A DNA stretch of 64,000 nt from Melitaea cinxia. Lineage: Eukaryota > Arthropoda > Insecta > Lepidoptera > Nymphalidae. This document shows, piece after piece, positions 48,346 to 60,358 of the stretch. The position numbers were made by a program, and so were the translations under genes. Each line of letters opens with the position of its first letter. Positions within the stretch are counted from its first letter, which is position 1. The notes under the pieces were generated by a model. It saw only the letters and a program-made list of their open reading frames with translations. It was not told where the DNA came from and ran no database searches. The stretch spans positions 8,494,508 to 8,558,507 of the forward strand of contig NC_059408.1 of the NCBI RefSeq assembly GCF_905220565.1, read 5' to 3'.

Positions 48346-50685
48346 TTATATACATCTTGTCCTACAACAACGAACAAACACAACAAAAAAGGAAGTATTC
48401 ATTTTGGTGCAGCATTTGGAAGTTTCGCGCACATACATTTCGGTGATCCATGTTTATTCATATAGTTTTTTTTTTCCATGTGGAGTTTACTTTACAAGTT
48501 AAAATCAATAAGTTACTCGTAATTTTACAAAAGTAACTTACTTGTTACTTGTTGTTGTTTAAAGTTACTTGTGTAATCATTTATTTATATTTCACGGTGT
48601 TATTAGTTTAATTTATTTATAATTTAATGTAGCATATAATACCTAATAAGTGAAGTCATCTTCATCTTACACAATTGCTTAATTGATCTTATTTTGGTAA
48701 CGTTGTCGCGTACCGTTAGTCGAGCTTGCACAAATTGGTTCCAGGTAAATGACTCGCTTTACTTGCAAAAAACTCGACACCGCAACTGTCTCTATGTTGT
48801 TTTTGAAGAGTATTTACTAATTCTCTATTTAAAACACTGCTTTTTATAACACTTAATTACGGTTAACATAGTTTTTAAGTCAAGTATTATGTTTTTTTTA
48901 CAGAAAATATAAAATTAGCGTAAATTGGGCAGTGTTGAATACGTTAAAGTAATATTCTCACGACCGTTTATAAAGTAACAAGTAGCTTTAAAGATAAAGA
49001 TATCACGAGCAGGTGATTTGACTTCTCTACTAAACAAAAAACATGTCGTTCGGTATAAGAATATAAGACATTATTTCGTCATCTCAACGGACTAGTCGAA
49101 TTGATATACATCAAAACGCACTAGACAATGAAGAGCACATAACTCGTTTCGTAATAACCAACCTGGAGTATAAATTTAATAAGAACTTCTTTAAGAGCAG
49201 ATGTTCCTATACGATGCGACAGACAAAAGGCGTTAACGCGTTGAGATGTTTCACAAAGCGGCAAACAGATGCGCGACTCGACGTGGCATTTGTCTGTAAA
49301 TCACATGGACAAATAGCACGCACACTCCACAGTGCGTCTCGTGGCCACGCCGCCCGTACCGCGTGGGTGTGTGAGTACCACCACTCAAGGCTAATCGTAC
49401 CTGCTCCTACCTGCCTATCGCATTCTTGCTCTATCTGCGGGATATCGGAGTTTCGCGTATGTCGTAACGGTTCAAACTTCCCAGGCTTGTCTAGAATTCG
49501 CTTTGACGATTTCGTTGATTGACAACGTAATTACGAATGCAGAAAACTTATTCATTAGTAACCTTCAGACAGTGCTTTATACGATTCTGAGATGTAACAC
49601 TCTTATTAAATTTTAATACACATCGTTATAGAATATTATTTTAAAATAATACAAACAGATATTTAATATAGATAGAAATCTGTAGATTTAACTAATTTTT
49701 TTAAAGAAGTGATCAAATAACTATTACAAATAAGCTTTAAAAAATGAGTATAATGTACCTATGTGATTGTTGCGATGAAAATGAAATTATGGGAAATAAA
49801 AGATTGTTAAAATGAAACAAACTAATGTAGGTATTAGAAAACGAAAGGAATATGTTAAAAATCGTGCATAACGTGTTTAATGTTTACTATAACATTGTTA
49901 TAATGTATTCTCACGTGTAATGTAGGTCATGGACTTTTCAATCTGCAACATCAATAAATGCCTGCTAGGAAATGGTCATAGTAGATCAAAATTAACAATG
50001 CTAATTTTATGTTTCCGATTTCATTTTAAAATAAAATTAGTCAGTGACTTCCACTTTGCCTTCTACTTTTTTCGATTTATTAATGATTTGAAACAGTATT
50101 TTTTTTTTTAGTAAAGTTAACTGTACTTACTCAAGCTATACTTATATTAAACGTAAATTAATCGATATAATAAAGATCAAGTTTAAACATCTCAGTTATG
50201 TACAATACTTAAAATCTAAATATTAACTGTAATCGTACACGTTGAAACTTAGATTGCATTATGATTTAGCCATGTCAGAAATTTCAGAAGTCATGCCGAC
50301 GAATGTCGATTCCCTTGTATTGTTTGTATTATCTTTTACAAGTTACAACCCAATGTTATGTCATAGTTCAAAAGAACGCCCTACAACTCAGTATCGCAAT
50401 ATAATTTCCGCTATTGTAGACTGATCAATAATATATGAGTATTATAACAAATTACAATTTGTTTATGATGCTATCTACGAAATTACAAAAGTAGAAAGAC
50501 ATTCGGAACCAGTACGAATACAAGCCGTTTTGACTTTATCAATTTATTTCACAACAGCAACATGAAATGCAATAAAACCTGTTAATATATACCTAAAAGT
50601 TGTTTGTTTTTTTTTTCAATATAGACACGTCCTTACTTGGATGTTACATTTTATTAAGAAATTCTTTGTTGTCAGAATAACTCAC

Positions 50686-50982
50686 CTCTTTAAGACCGTC
50701 GAGTCTTCCAAGCGATTTAGATTGTCGCAATGGCAAGAAGGCTTTAAGTGCGTCCATACGCGATGTTCTCTCTGGTTCTCCATTAACAACGGTGGTAAGG
50801 TCTGCACAAGAGAGGCGAGCCTTGCGTCGCTTGTCTAGGAGCTGTTTGGCTGTTCTCGAACGCCGCTGAACAGGCGCAGCATCCTCCTCGGGCTCACTGC
50901 AGACTTCCCTCGCCGCGTGCACTGTGTGTCGCCGCCGAGATACTGGCGGCGACGTTAGTCGGGACACCAAAGACTCAAACAT
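50686..50982 (-). CDS. ARHGAP20: ARHGAP20-like RhoGAP, first coding exon (residues 1-99)
   Basis: The exon encodes a 99-residue N-terminus with no recognised fold. It is rich in basic residues (RRRHTVHAAR; SRTAKQLLDKRRKARLS) and has a Ser/Arg-rich stretch ending LRQSKSLGRLDGLKE. The ATG at 50982 is chosen because an in-frame TGA lies 54 bases upstream (51034-51036) with no other ATG between; position -3 is G. The exon ends in phase 0 at a strong donor, GAG|GTGAGT. It is joined to 6840-7004 because that exon starts in phase 0, lies on the same strand and has no other good partner. The junction spans a 43.7 kb intron, so the link is inference. The codon use and GC content are clearly higher than in the surrounding DNA. 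An upstream 5' UTR exon is possible but not resolved. Confidence 0.72.
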
Positions 50983-51036
50983 CGCACTTAACCGCTGTGA
51001 TACTTTGAGGACCAATCGCGCGGGATGCTCACATCA

Positions 51037-52610
51037 CCTTCCCTAAACCCCATCTTTCGTAGCTTGATCTATCTCGTAATCCCGTACGCCTACAACCAAA
51101 TAATAGTATTTCACAATTCGATCGCTTTTAAACTTAGAGTGGTGAATCTCATAGCCTCATAGTCGATAGTCCGCCGCTGATACGGGCGGGATCGGTAAAC
51201 ATACAGTACCGCTTTTGTCATTGAAGTAATTTGTCACAAGATCGCTCGATATGGTTTGTTTGGGATTCATTCACACAGAGTGGGCACCGTGACGGACAAT
51301 ACGCAATTCCGGAAACGAGCGAGCGCTAGGGTCGCACATTTTATTAAAATTCAGTAACGAACACAAATGTATTGTTAAAACAATAATTGTGATGAAATTT
51401 TCGCACGTTTTACGTTTGATGCACCATAGGTTTGTTAACCTGGTTACCGCGTTTTGTAATTAAGAGACACGACAGCGGGTCCTAATGCGAGCGTCTCACG
51501 GTTCTGGCGGGGATTCGTCTTCGAAAGTGTGCCATCGCCGATCCCAAAACATTGCGATGGCACCTTGCCACGCACTAAACTTCGAAATAGAACTACACAA
51601 GGTCAATCATTGATAGTGAAAATAGACACAAACCCGATAAAAATTCCTAGTATTAGCCAATTTCAAAATGATAGCTACAATATAGAAATTAATAATAATT
51701 AAAAAAAAACTAATTCAATAATCCTTATCACGTAGGTAAAGGATTTTTACAAGATATCTAATTGTTTTATAATAGTTTTTATAAAAAATATAATAATAAT
51801 ATAATTGTTTTATAATAGTTTTTATAAAAAATATTATAAAACAATTTACACTTCTTTTATTCAAATTATTTACAAGCAAGTACCATTACGAAAGCACCTG
51901 TGTCAAGATAATTATTTCTTTTAAGAGTTACGACTGTGACGACTCGCAAGCGCAACGTACCAAGGTTAAGAAATATATAATGGCCTAGAATTTTGCTGTT
52001 GGTTGTTTTATATACAACAACCGAGTTTTCTTACAAATAGCAATATAAAAAATATGAATCAGATAAACTATACCATTAAATTTAATGTCAAATTGTTTAC
52101 AACGCGCTACTCTATGGTGGCGGTCTCGGTCTGTAGGTAATGATTCAAACTTCATAGATGACGTTTGTCGGCTGTAGAAGGTGTTGCAGGCGCGCCACTT
52201 TAGGGCTGTTAGCTCCAGTCGGTGGCGATCGTTTGTGGAGCATGGCTCAGCTAATAAAACGGTTAGTCCTATGCCAGCCTGCTACGTCGAAGCAAACCGG
52301 TACGGAGACCGGTCTACCGCCCCCCGCGCACGCATACCCCCGCCAGCTTCTAAAATACACGCATCCACATCACCTAATCAAGAGTGCCATTGCGGCTAAG
52401 CTTGTTGTTTGTCCGCTCTCCTATTTCACAGCCCGCTCGAACTTGAGATAGCTCGTATCGAATTCATCGTTGGGAGCGAACTCCGGCTAAACTGGCAACA
52501 TGATATGTGGCTGCTGATCCGACAAACCGCAGTTTATATTAAATTTAATAATAGGAGTAGCGCGAACGGTTTCAAATGTAGCGTGTGTATAAGGGTACGA
52601 TGTTCATAAT
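51037..52610 (-). promoter_or_regulatory. probable 5' region of the ARHGAP20-like gene
   Basis: DNA upstream of the first coding exon is clearly richer in GC and CpG than the rest of the window, in two parts (about 51000-51560 and 52130-52450). Open frames here exist on the plus strand (52158-52451) but resemble nothing. On the minus strand TTACCTACAG|ACCGAG at 52129 could be an acceptor of a 5' UTR exon. I could not place a transcription start, so the boundaries are nominal. Confidence 0.3.
51759..51846. repeat. direct repeat ending in a perfect hairpin
   Basis: TAATTGTTTTATAATAGTTT / TTATAAAAAATAT occurs twice (51759 and 51802). The second copy, with the following TATTATAAAACAATT, makes a perfect 15-bp stem (51803-51817 with 51832-51846) around a 14-base loop. 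Confidence 0.8.
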
Positions 52611-55600
52611 GAAATCGATTCGATATGCATGTATTACAGTGATGCAATGGCACTTAAATGTTTATGAGCAAGAAGACCGAGAAGATATCTAATGTAGCGT
52701 GAAAACAATTGGCGAAAGTCTGGTATAACAAGTTAGCCAATAGGCAAGTAGTGACAAAGGCGTAGATTAGAAAGTGTGTTGTGTTGTGTATCAGAAAGCC
52801 TGTGATACGGTGAGCGCACACGCTCTGATTGGCGTCCTATCTGTAAATCTGTCACAGCCGCGGCCGTGATACACCATGGCGGCAAGGCGAACACCTTCAA
52901 CTAAAAGCACGTTCTACCTAAAATAGGCTACGTTCAACAAGAAACTGCTCTTGTTGATACAAGTAACACAGGTTTCGAGATTTTCGCAGTAAGAAAAGGT
53001 GCTACAAAAACTAATTTACCGCTCTTCTTACAACACTCGAAACTCAATAAAGTATAATGAAGCGTAGAATGCTAAATTAAAATAAATAACGCTATGGCAT
53101 TACGGTCGATCTATTTACAAAACGAACACGACAACTAAATTGTTTTTTACACTTTTACCGTGGCATGGATTTAGAGCAGAAATTGTGTTAAGTATTGTAC
53201 TGTACATAATCAGACCGTTAGATTATTTTTTGTAAGATGTCAAGGAAAATCAAAACATGACACTGTATTTTGACAGTTACGTGATTACAATTCTATGACG
53301 GTGATTTATTGTAGCTCTTAACCTGGCAGGATGACCTAATGGACGAAGGTACGGAAATAGAGAGATTAGGAGGTCAGACAGTGACCTTGGTTGAAAGTGG
53401 GTCAGTCGTGAGATGAGCTATCGGATGTCACTGAAGCAGACGTCACGCTTCAAACACCAGCTCGTGCTTACGCCGTCTCAATCATTGATTAGGAACAAAT
53501 TATCTACAGGTTTTATGCGACTGCTATACTTATGGCTACAAATCGAATAAATTTTAAATTTTAAAGAATATTTTCTAAGAGTCTTATTGAAGATAATATA
53601 TAGTTTAAGATTTTTTAATTCGTGAATTATTACATATTTATTTTTATTTTTTACGAATAGAACGAATTTCCGTTCAAAATTGTACCATAATTATTATTAT
53701 AATTGGAATCCAGATTAGTATTTCGTATACAAATATTTCATTATGTTTGTATCTTTGATGTCTTAAAATTTAGCTCAATTATATTATACATATTAATAAA
53801 TAAAAAATTACGTAATACGATATTTAGTTTTTTATTATAATAATCGTACAACTCTTATTTAGACAAGTTGAGCTCACGTACCTACAGACAGCAAGTTAAT
53901 TGATGAGTATTAAAAGAATTAAAAAGTACCAAACCACGGTGCACGGAATCGTTTACTCTAACGACAAGACGTGAGTGAAAGCCAAGGCCTTCGGCCTTAT
54001 CTTATTTTGTATTAAAATATGACAGATAAACATTGTAATAGCTAAGTAAAGCCCATGTCACACTTACGACAATGACACAATCTCGTCCCTCCAGTTAAGA
54101 ATAGTCTACACTCCGACTTACACATAGCGTTCTATTGTAAGCTTCTTTTCTTGCTTAAGAACAAGATAAGTTTGGCACTCCTTCGTGTATACACGTTATA
54201 AAGTAGTTATCATCATAGCGATAGTTATAGCTCAGTAATCAATCAAATGTTAATAGTGTTTCAAATATACGTTTGTTTGCGAATACATCTATTCTCTATA
54301 CTTAATGCGTATTATAGATAGGAAAGATTTAAAAAGGTTTTTTTTGTTTGTCATAGATAAACTTAAAAACTACTTAACCAATTTTAAGAATTTTTCCACA
54401 AGTATAATGCTGCTATCACTGAGTGACAGAAGCAAAATTTTATAGGTAATAGAAGAAAAATAAGTAGTTAAAATTGTGTAGTAGGAAAGTTAGTTTAATA
54501 TAACTACAACTGTAAATTATCTAGGTATATAAAACCTTTCTATTACAATGAAATGACACAAACCGCTTACCGGTCATCTTTCATAGGAATGTTTACATTC
54601 GCTTCAGTTATGTAAACACATTTCGATTAGTTAATGTAGTGTTAAACATTTAAAAAAAAATTCATTGATTGAGTGGACTCGGTAACTATGTATGTAAATT
54701 TGTTATGAAAGGTCTATGCCGTTATATGGCCCTTATGTTACAACGCTTGGGTATATGAAGCTACCTACGCCGTGACAAGGTTATTTAAACGGTTCTAACT
54801 GTTGCCTCTCGAAGCGAAGAAAAACGGTCGCTGCCTTGCGGCTGCACTCCACCACCTTAAATTACGTTCAAGATAAACTATTACGAGATAACATCACGTA
54901 ATTATTTATCTTTGATCAAGAAATGACGTTATTAAAGTCAAATGATAAAAAAAATTACTAAAACGATCTTTCATTAAAATTTATAAGTTGAACGCACGAG
55001 CCCAAAATTTACGTACAACCTACATTTGTAATGACCCTTTACGACATAATGTTTTTTGTGTTTAAGATAAGTAGTAATACGTAAAAAAAAATAATGTCAT
55101 AAAAGATCTACAGAATTTGCGTAGTGTAAACAAAAACATGTCTTCAAAAGTCCATTGCAAATAAAAATATTCATAAACTTTCCAGTCGTGGCCTAAAAAG
55201 TGTATTTACCTCAATACGTTCGCTGTTCTACGTGTACTTGTGAATCAGTAGGCTCTAATTAGTGCTAATAAGTAACATACATCACTTATATAACACAAAA
55301 CATTGACTTGATGAATCGTTACTCATAAATTATTATAATTAGTTTTAAAAAAAGACATTATGATGATATTAGACATACTTCCGTACAATTAGATGTCATT
55401 ACACGCCACACTCACGCGCACACAGGTTATCAGAAGAAATCAAATTGTCTTTACCCTTTTTTCTTACAACTCACTATATTGACTTATGTGCCACAGTTTT
55501 TAAGCTTGTTTGTAAATTATATTTATTTCTATACAAAGACACTTTGTTATAACAGCAAGAAAATAAATAATTCACACAGACACTAATTATATAATAATTA

Positions 55601-57381
55601 TATAATGTCAAAATCCTTAAGCTGACTATAATGGGGTAAAGAGGTAAAAAAACTGATCAAACAAATCAATGATTATAAAGAAGTTTCTCGCTGAAACTGG
55701 GTATATTATATAATATTTAGGGTTAATAAAAAAGTTTTATCAATAGATTATGAATGAAAAGTACATAAATAGACAGTTGATAGATTAACAAGTTTTTTAG
55801 CAATAGCAAGAATTTTTGTTATCATTTTCAGGTCTAATTTTTTTTTAATATTTTCTTCGTCTTGTTATCATCTATCAGTTTAAAGAAATATATATACCTC
55901 AGTCTATGTACATTACTTATGTATGGACTAAAAGTGTCATGTCAATTATTAAAGTATTTATAACGGTCAGTTAACTCGTTTCGTAAACCAGATTTACTAC
56001 TAGTACTTTTGCGTCAGATCTTTATACATATGTATCTAAGGTCATAGTTTAAATATGAGTTGGTTTTGATATAAACATACATATGTTAATAGGACTACAC
56101 GTATATTAAAATATTAATATTACGGATCGTTACGTTCCAAAACGTTTAAAAAAAGTTGCAAGAGACTAGAAATATTTAACTACATACATAAAAAATCATA
56201 AAGTAAGTTCTCAGGAGATAAAAAAGATCTTAAATAAAATCTAAATTATTTAAGACAGTTTTCCAAATTTCATTACATGCTAGGATGTGGAGGTAAAGCT
56301 TCTAGTGCCTGTCAACTTGCTGACATCATTTCTTGCTGTCGCGTATATTACCACTTCTTTTAGATTTTGTACTACTTTGATTACAACTAAACTAGTTTAA
56401 AGTAATTTCCCTAATTGTCGCTTACAACACAAGTTACGTATATTTTACTTATAACACAAATTATAATGAGCATTTATGGTATGGTATTTATAATCCCATG
56501 GCCCTTACCTGTCCTTTCTCCTCGAAAATAATAAAATTTTATGTCCTATTTTTAAAGGTGATAAAAAAAAATCTATTCGTTTTTAAAAGCTTTAGAGACT
56601 CAACAAACTCTATAACGAGACGTTAGTCCCTTTGAAGTCACCAAAAAACCATAAACAATAGTTCAACCTTTTTAAAAAATCTTAAAACAGCCCGTTAGAT
56701 ATTTATTATTCCCATTCACACGTTACACAGGTTACTACACATAACGTAGTGGAGTTCAGTTACGAAACAATGTACTCGTACGACGTAAATGATAAAATCG
56801 GGCTAACAATATTTATTCTCAGATAACTAGCGAGAGACGCGTTAAATTTGATAATTACCAACAGCAATTATCTTATCTAGCACCATTAGCTCCACCCACT
56901 TACACCGGTTAGAGCATTTGGGTCAGTTTTAAGTGTCTTGCTTTAAACGACAAATGTAAAAAATAAATCTTCAAAAAGCACGAGATGTAGAAAAAAGTGA
57001 CATATCAAGATAAATATTTAAAGTTTTAAATGGAGAGCAAACATCATCATATATTTTTAGGAAAAACCTCACAATTACTCCACATACACTAATTATACAT
57101 ATATCATTTCATAGATAAGTGCTCGCTCTACCGGCATCAACAATTAAAAAATTATTATTGCTTTTGTTTTTGTAAATTAATTAATTATTAAAATTATATA
57201 TTTGACAGCTTTAATTTTGAAACAACGTCAGCATGATTTACGGTCGGTAATTTTTTGACTTATTTAGTGCGAATTATTCGTACGGGTATTGCTAGTATAT
57301 TTATAATACTAAATATTACGAACTGAAAGTATTATAGTAATACATTTTGATTTATTACATTTATTAATGCATATAAATATA
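52611..57381. other. AT-rich non-coding stretch, no gene seen
   Basis: No coding-like open frame is present on either strand. At 54340-54455, GTTTGTCATAGATAAACTTA / AAAACTACTTAACCAATTTT and CACTGAGTGACAG resemble a Helitron-like repeat. A CpG-rich patch at about 52800-52890 (CACAGCCGCGGCCGTGATAC) and another near 54790-54850 are unassigned. Confidence 0.45.
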
Positions 57382-57580
57382 CTAGCTGACCTGGCGAACT
57401 TTGTACCGCCTTCTTTATTTTTTTCTTAAATATAATAATAAATATATAACAATATAATATAGCCTATCTTTCAAGTTGGATCGAACTACACATGGTGTGC
57501 GAATTTTATTATAATCGGTTAAGTGGTTTAGGAGTCCATTGAGGACAAACATTGTGACACGAGATTTATATATATTAAGA
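57382..57580 (-). mobile_element. non-autonomous Helitron, short
   Basis: CTAGCTGACCTGGCGAACTT / TGTACCGCC at the left, TAATCGGTTAAGTGGTTTAG and CATTGTGACACGAGATTTAT at the right. On the minus strand it runs from TC(TTAATATATATAAATCTCG) to CTAG. Confidence 0.7.
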
Positions 57581-59577
57581 TATTTGAAACTATTAAGTGA
57601 TTTAAGATTTGATTAGGAATCAACATCTCCTACTACTTCATTATCTTTATTCATTAATTACTTTTTAAACTATTAAAACTCATAGAAAATATAATGAAGA
57701 GTGAAATTTTAAAATAGTTTGTTTAAGATCTTGTGACAGTTTAATTACGAATAAACAACATTTTTTCTTAAACAGCTGCAAAATACAACAAATTTAGAAC
57801 ATTACGCCGAGGAGATGTATCCGAAATTTGGCAGCAGCTTAAAATGAATAATTTTAGCTTCTAGTATAGAATATATATTACTTTGAGCTCATATAGAACA
57901 CAAAACCGATAGTATTCGGAACTAAAATTAAGGCATTGTTTTTATATTTATTATAATGTGAGTTTCTCTACAAGAGTAATAATAAGTAATAACTAAGTAA
58001 GAACTTAACGTGGTACATTTTAGGAAAGTTTGTGATTTAATAACAATTCCTATATACATTGTTATATGATGGATATTTAATTGGTTATTTCCATAATAAC
58101 ATTTCCTATGTTGTTAGAATATAATGGAGTAGAGCCACATTCCTTATCTCTATTAATTTCACGGGTGTATCATGACGCACATGAGTCACAAGATACTATC
58201 AAAACTATTCTTTTTCGAAATCATTTTCGTATTGTTTTAGTGTTACTTTTACTTGGCAGCTATACAATATAGACTATTGTTCGTCTTTTACTCTTTTTAA
58301 GTTAAGAATGTAGCAAAAAATTTGTTTAAAAATTATTGCACCAATATAATTTCAATTAAATAATTTTAGTTACTGTAAGTCAAAAAGTATTAATAATAAA
58401 ATCAATAAAAGAAAATTACATTCTTACACTACTTTGTATATCAAAGTTTGAACTCTATCTGATACCTTTAAATTGCTTTTGCTTAATACCGATTAATCTA
58501 CGGGTTTATACGAGTGATAGAAAAAATTTAGACGTTCAACCGGATCTTTCGTACCATTGTAGTGACTAATACAGTCTTACTAAACGTCGAACAAAGCTCT
58601 AAATGTTTCAATGTAGCGAAGGGAAAATGAAAGCGAAACGAAGGTAGTGCAACAAGTGTCAAGTTGGTAATGAGGTTATAATCAGCCTTTCCGGCGTCGC
58701 ATCCGGCGCTGGTTCATGTAGAAAGCGCATTAGCTCCAAGACTTAGTCTATTTCATTGATTAACTTACGAGCGTAATTGAAAAACTTGTATACTTTTTAG
58801 TGTACACTAAAATCACAAGTCAGAATTATTTTCATTCATTGTGTATTATTGAAGCTTTTTTTAAGCAGGTATTAAACATTGTAAGTCACTTTGGCACGCA
58901 TTGCTATATTAATGAGTCTAACTCTATACAATACTTGTATGCGTAAAAAGAAGGTATTTTTTTGTATAAAAAGACAAGAAATAGATTTTAATTGTATGTC
59001 AATTTCCTATTGTTCCAAAATTGAAACAATACAAATTCTGTTTATAATAACAAGCTTGGAAAAAATAATAACATTCATCTCAATCTATAAGTAGAATAAT
59101 TGTATGACAGTTACAAGATATAAATATTTTGGCTTTAGGTACAATGTTTAAAAATTCAATTTAAATAAACTTTTATTTCATTACCATGCGTTTTAATTGA
59201 TGCGTACTAACGAAATATTAACGAATAACCTTTCGGTACCGGTTTTACAAGTAGTCCTGCTTGCGCGATTGACTCGAATATTTGTGAATCTCGTCTATAT
59301 TGACGGTTGAGTAAAAAACCTGTCTAATATATCACCTAAACTCTGGTCCTGATAATGCTAATATTTTATGGATAGTTTTATAGCAAATAAATTATAAATA
59401 AAATATGTGTGGCTAGTTTAAGACGCTCTCGCTCGTGAACCTATTTCGGAGAAACCAAAAACTTTTTCTTTATCTACGGGTTATTAAAGTGGGTTCTTGC
59501 ATGGATCTACTTTATTGCTTGGTTATCATGTATATTCTGTTCTTATTATTTATGTGCATTTCTTGATATAAATCTAT
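57581..59577. other. AT-rich non-coding stretch, no gene seen
   Basis: Only short accidental open frames. One GC-richer patch at about 58610-58735 (AGCGAAGGGAAAATGAAAGC; GGCGTCGCATCCGGCGCTGG) might be a conserved regulatory element. Confidence 0.45.
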
Positions 59578-59746
59578 ATAAATAAAAATGAATGTTGCTA
59601 TGCGCATAACTCGAGAAAGGCTCGACCAATTCGGCTAATATTTTTTTTGTATGTTCCTTGAGGCCCATTGAATGTTTTAATAATAAAGAAAAAAATATAT
59701 TTTTACAATTAACTTTTGAAAGAACGAAGTCTGTCCGGGCATCTAG
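59578..59746 (+). mobile_element. Helitron-like element ending CTAG at 59743-59746
   Basis: ATAAAAATGAATGTTGCTAT, AACTCGAGAAAGGCTCGACC, TGTATGTTCCTTGAGGCCCA and the end GAACGAAGTCTGTCCGGGCA + TCTAG match the inverted copy at 4362-4525. Confidence 0.65.
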
Positions 59747-60005
59747 TTCTTAATATGTTGTGACGTTTATCTCTGCACACAAAAAAAAAATAGCACATAA
59801 TGGTATGATATCTATAAGTAAATAGACTACACATACTTGCAGCTTAAAGAGCTGTTAGTATTTTTCCAAATTAATAAATATTAGTTCGTAAAAAAACATT
59901 AGTTAAATAATTTAATAATGTCGTCATCAGCATCGTTTCTTTCCGCGTATAATAACCAGAACCCCTTATATATTCTCATATCTCTCCTTTACAGTCTACA
60001 TATAC

Positions 60006-60034
60006 CTACACACACACACACACACACACACACG
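60006..60034. repeat. (CA)n microsatellite at a SINE 3' end
   Basis: A run of about 13 CA units directly abuts the 3' end of the SINE at 60036 and probably grew from its simple-repeat tail. Confidence 0.85.
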
Positions 60035-60035
60035 T

Positions 60036-60358
60036 CAGCCTATCGCAGTCCACTGCTGGACATAGGCCTCTACAAGTTCGCGCCAAAAATGGCGTGAACT
60101 CGTGTGTGAACTGTTGCCATAGTCACCACGCTGGGCAGGCGGGTTTGGTGACCGCAGAGCTGGCCTTGTCGCACCGAAGACGCTGTTGCCCGTCTTCGGT
60201 CTGTGTATTTGAAAGCCAGTAGTTGGATGGTTATCCCGCCATCGGTCGGCTTTTTAAGTTCCAAGGTGGTAGTGGAACTGTGTTATCCCTTAGTCGCCTC
60301 TTACGACACACACGGAAAGAGAGGGGGTGGCTATATTCTTTGCTGCCGTAACCACACA
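60036..60358 (-). mobile_element. SINE, nearly complete copy
   Basis: On the minus strand: GTGTGGTTACGGCAGCAAAG, CCACCCCCTCTCTTTCCGTG, GTCGTAAGAGGCGACTAAGG, AAGCCGACCGATGGCGGGAT, GACGGGCAACAGCGTCTTCG, GCGTGGTGACTATGGCAAC, AGAGGCCTATGTCCAGCAGT and a GATAGGCTGAC end. Its 3' half is repeated at 5257-5405 and its 5' part at about 63920-64000. A 64-codon open frame across it is incidental. Confidence 0.75.

Larger units (their letters stand above)
7005..50685 (-). other. 43.7 kb intron 1 of the ARHGAP20-like gene
   Basis: The intron is bounded by the donor GAG|GTGAGT (50686/50685) and the acceptor TTTCAG|ATC (7005/7004); both flanks are phase 0. It is AT-rich and holds the repeats, the transposon and the candidate exons listed separately. 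Stretches where I see nothing beyond AT-rich unassigned sequence are roughly 7005-8300, 8470-10500, 12210-13575, 15510-16650, 17000-18095, 22150-23105, 23735-26045, 28300-29690, 30390-33075, 33900-37200, 37780-45200 and 46710-50680. Short GC-richer patches inside these are listed as findings. Long first introns are usual for signalling genes in insects and often hold enhancers. Confidence 0.7.

Noticed and set aside
52158..52451. 97-codon plus-strand frame in the GC-rich upstream region
   Set aside because: Overlapped by a second open frame (52181-52399); typical of GC-rich promoter DNA.
60006..60034. CRISPR-like array
   Set aside because: A plain CA microsatellite; no spacer and repeat structure occurs anywhere in the window.
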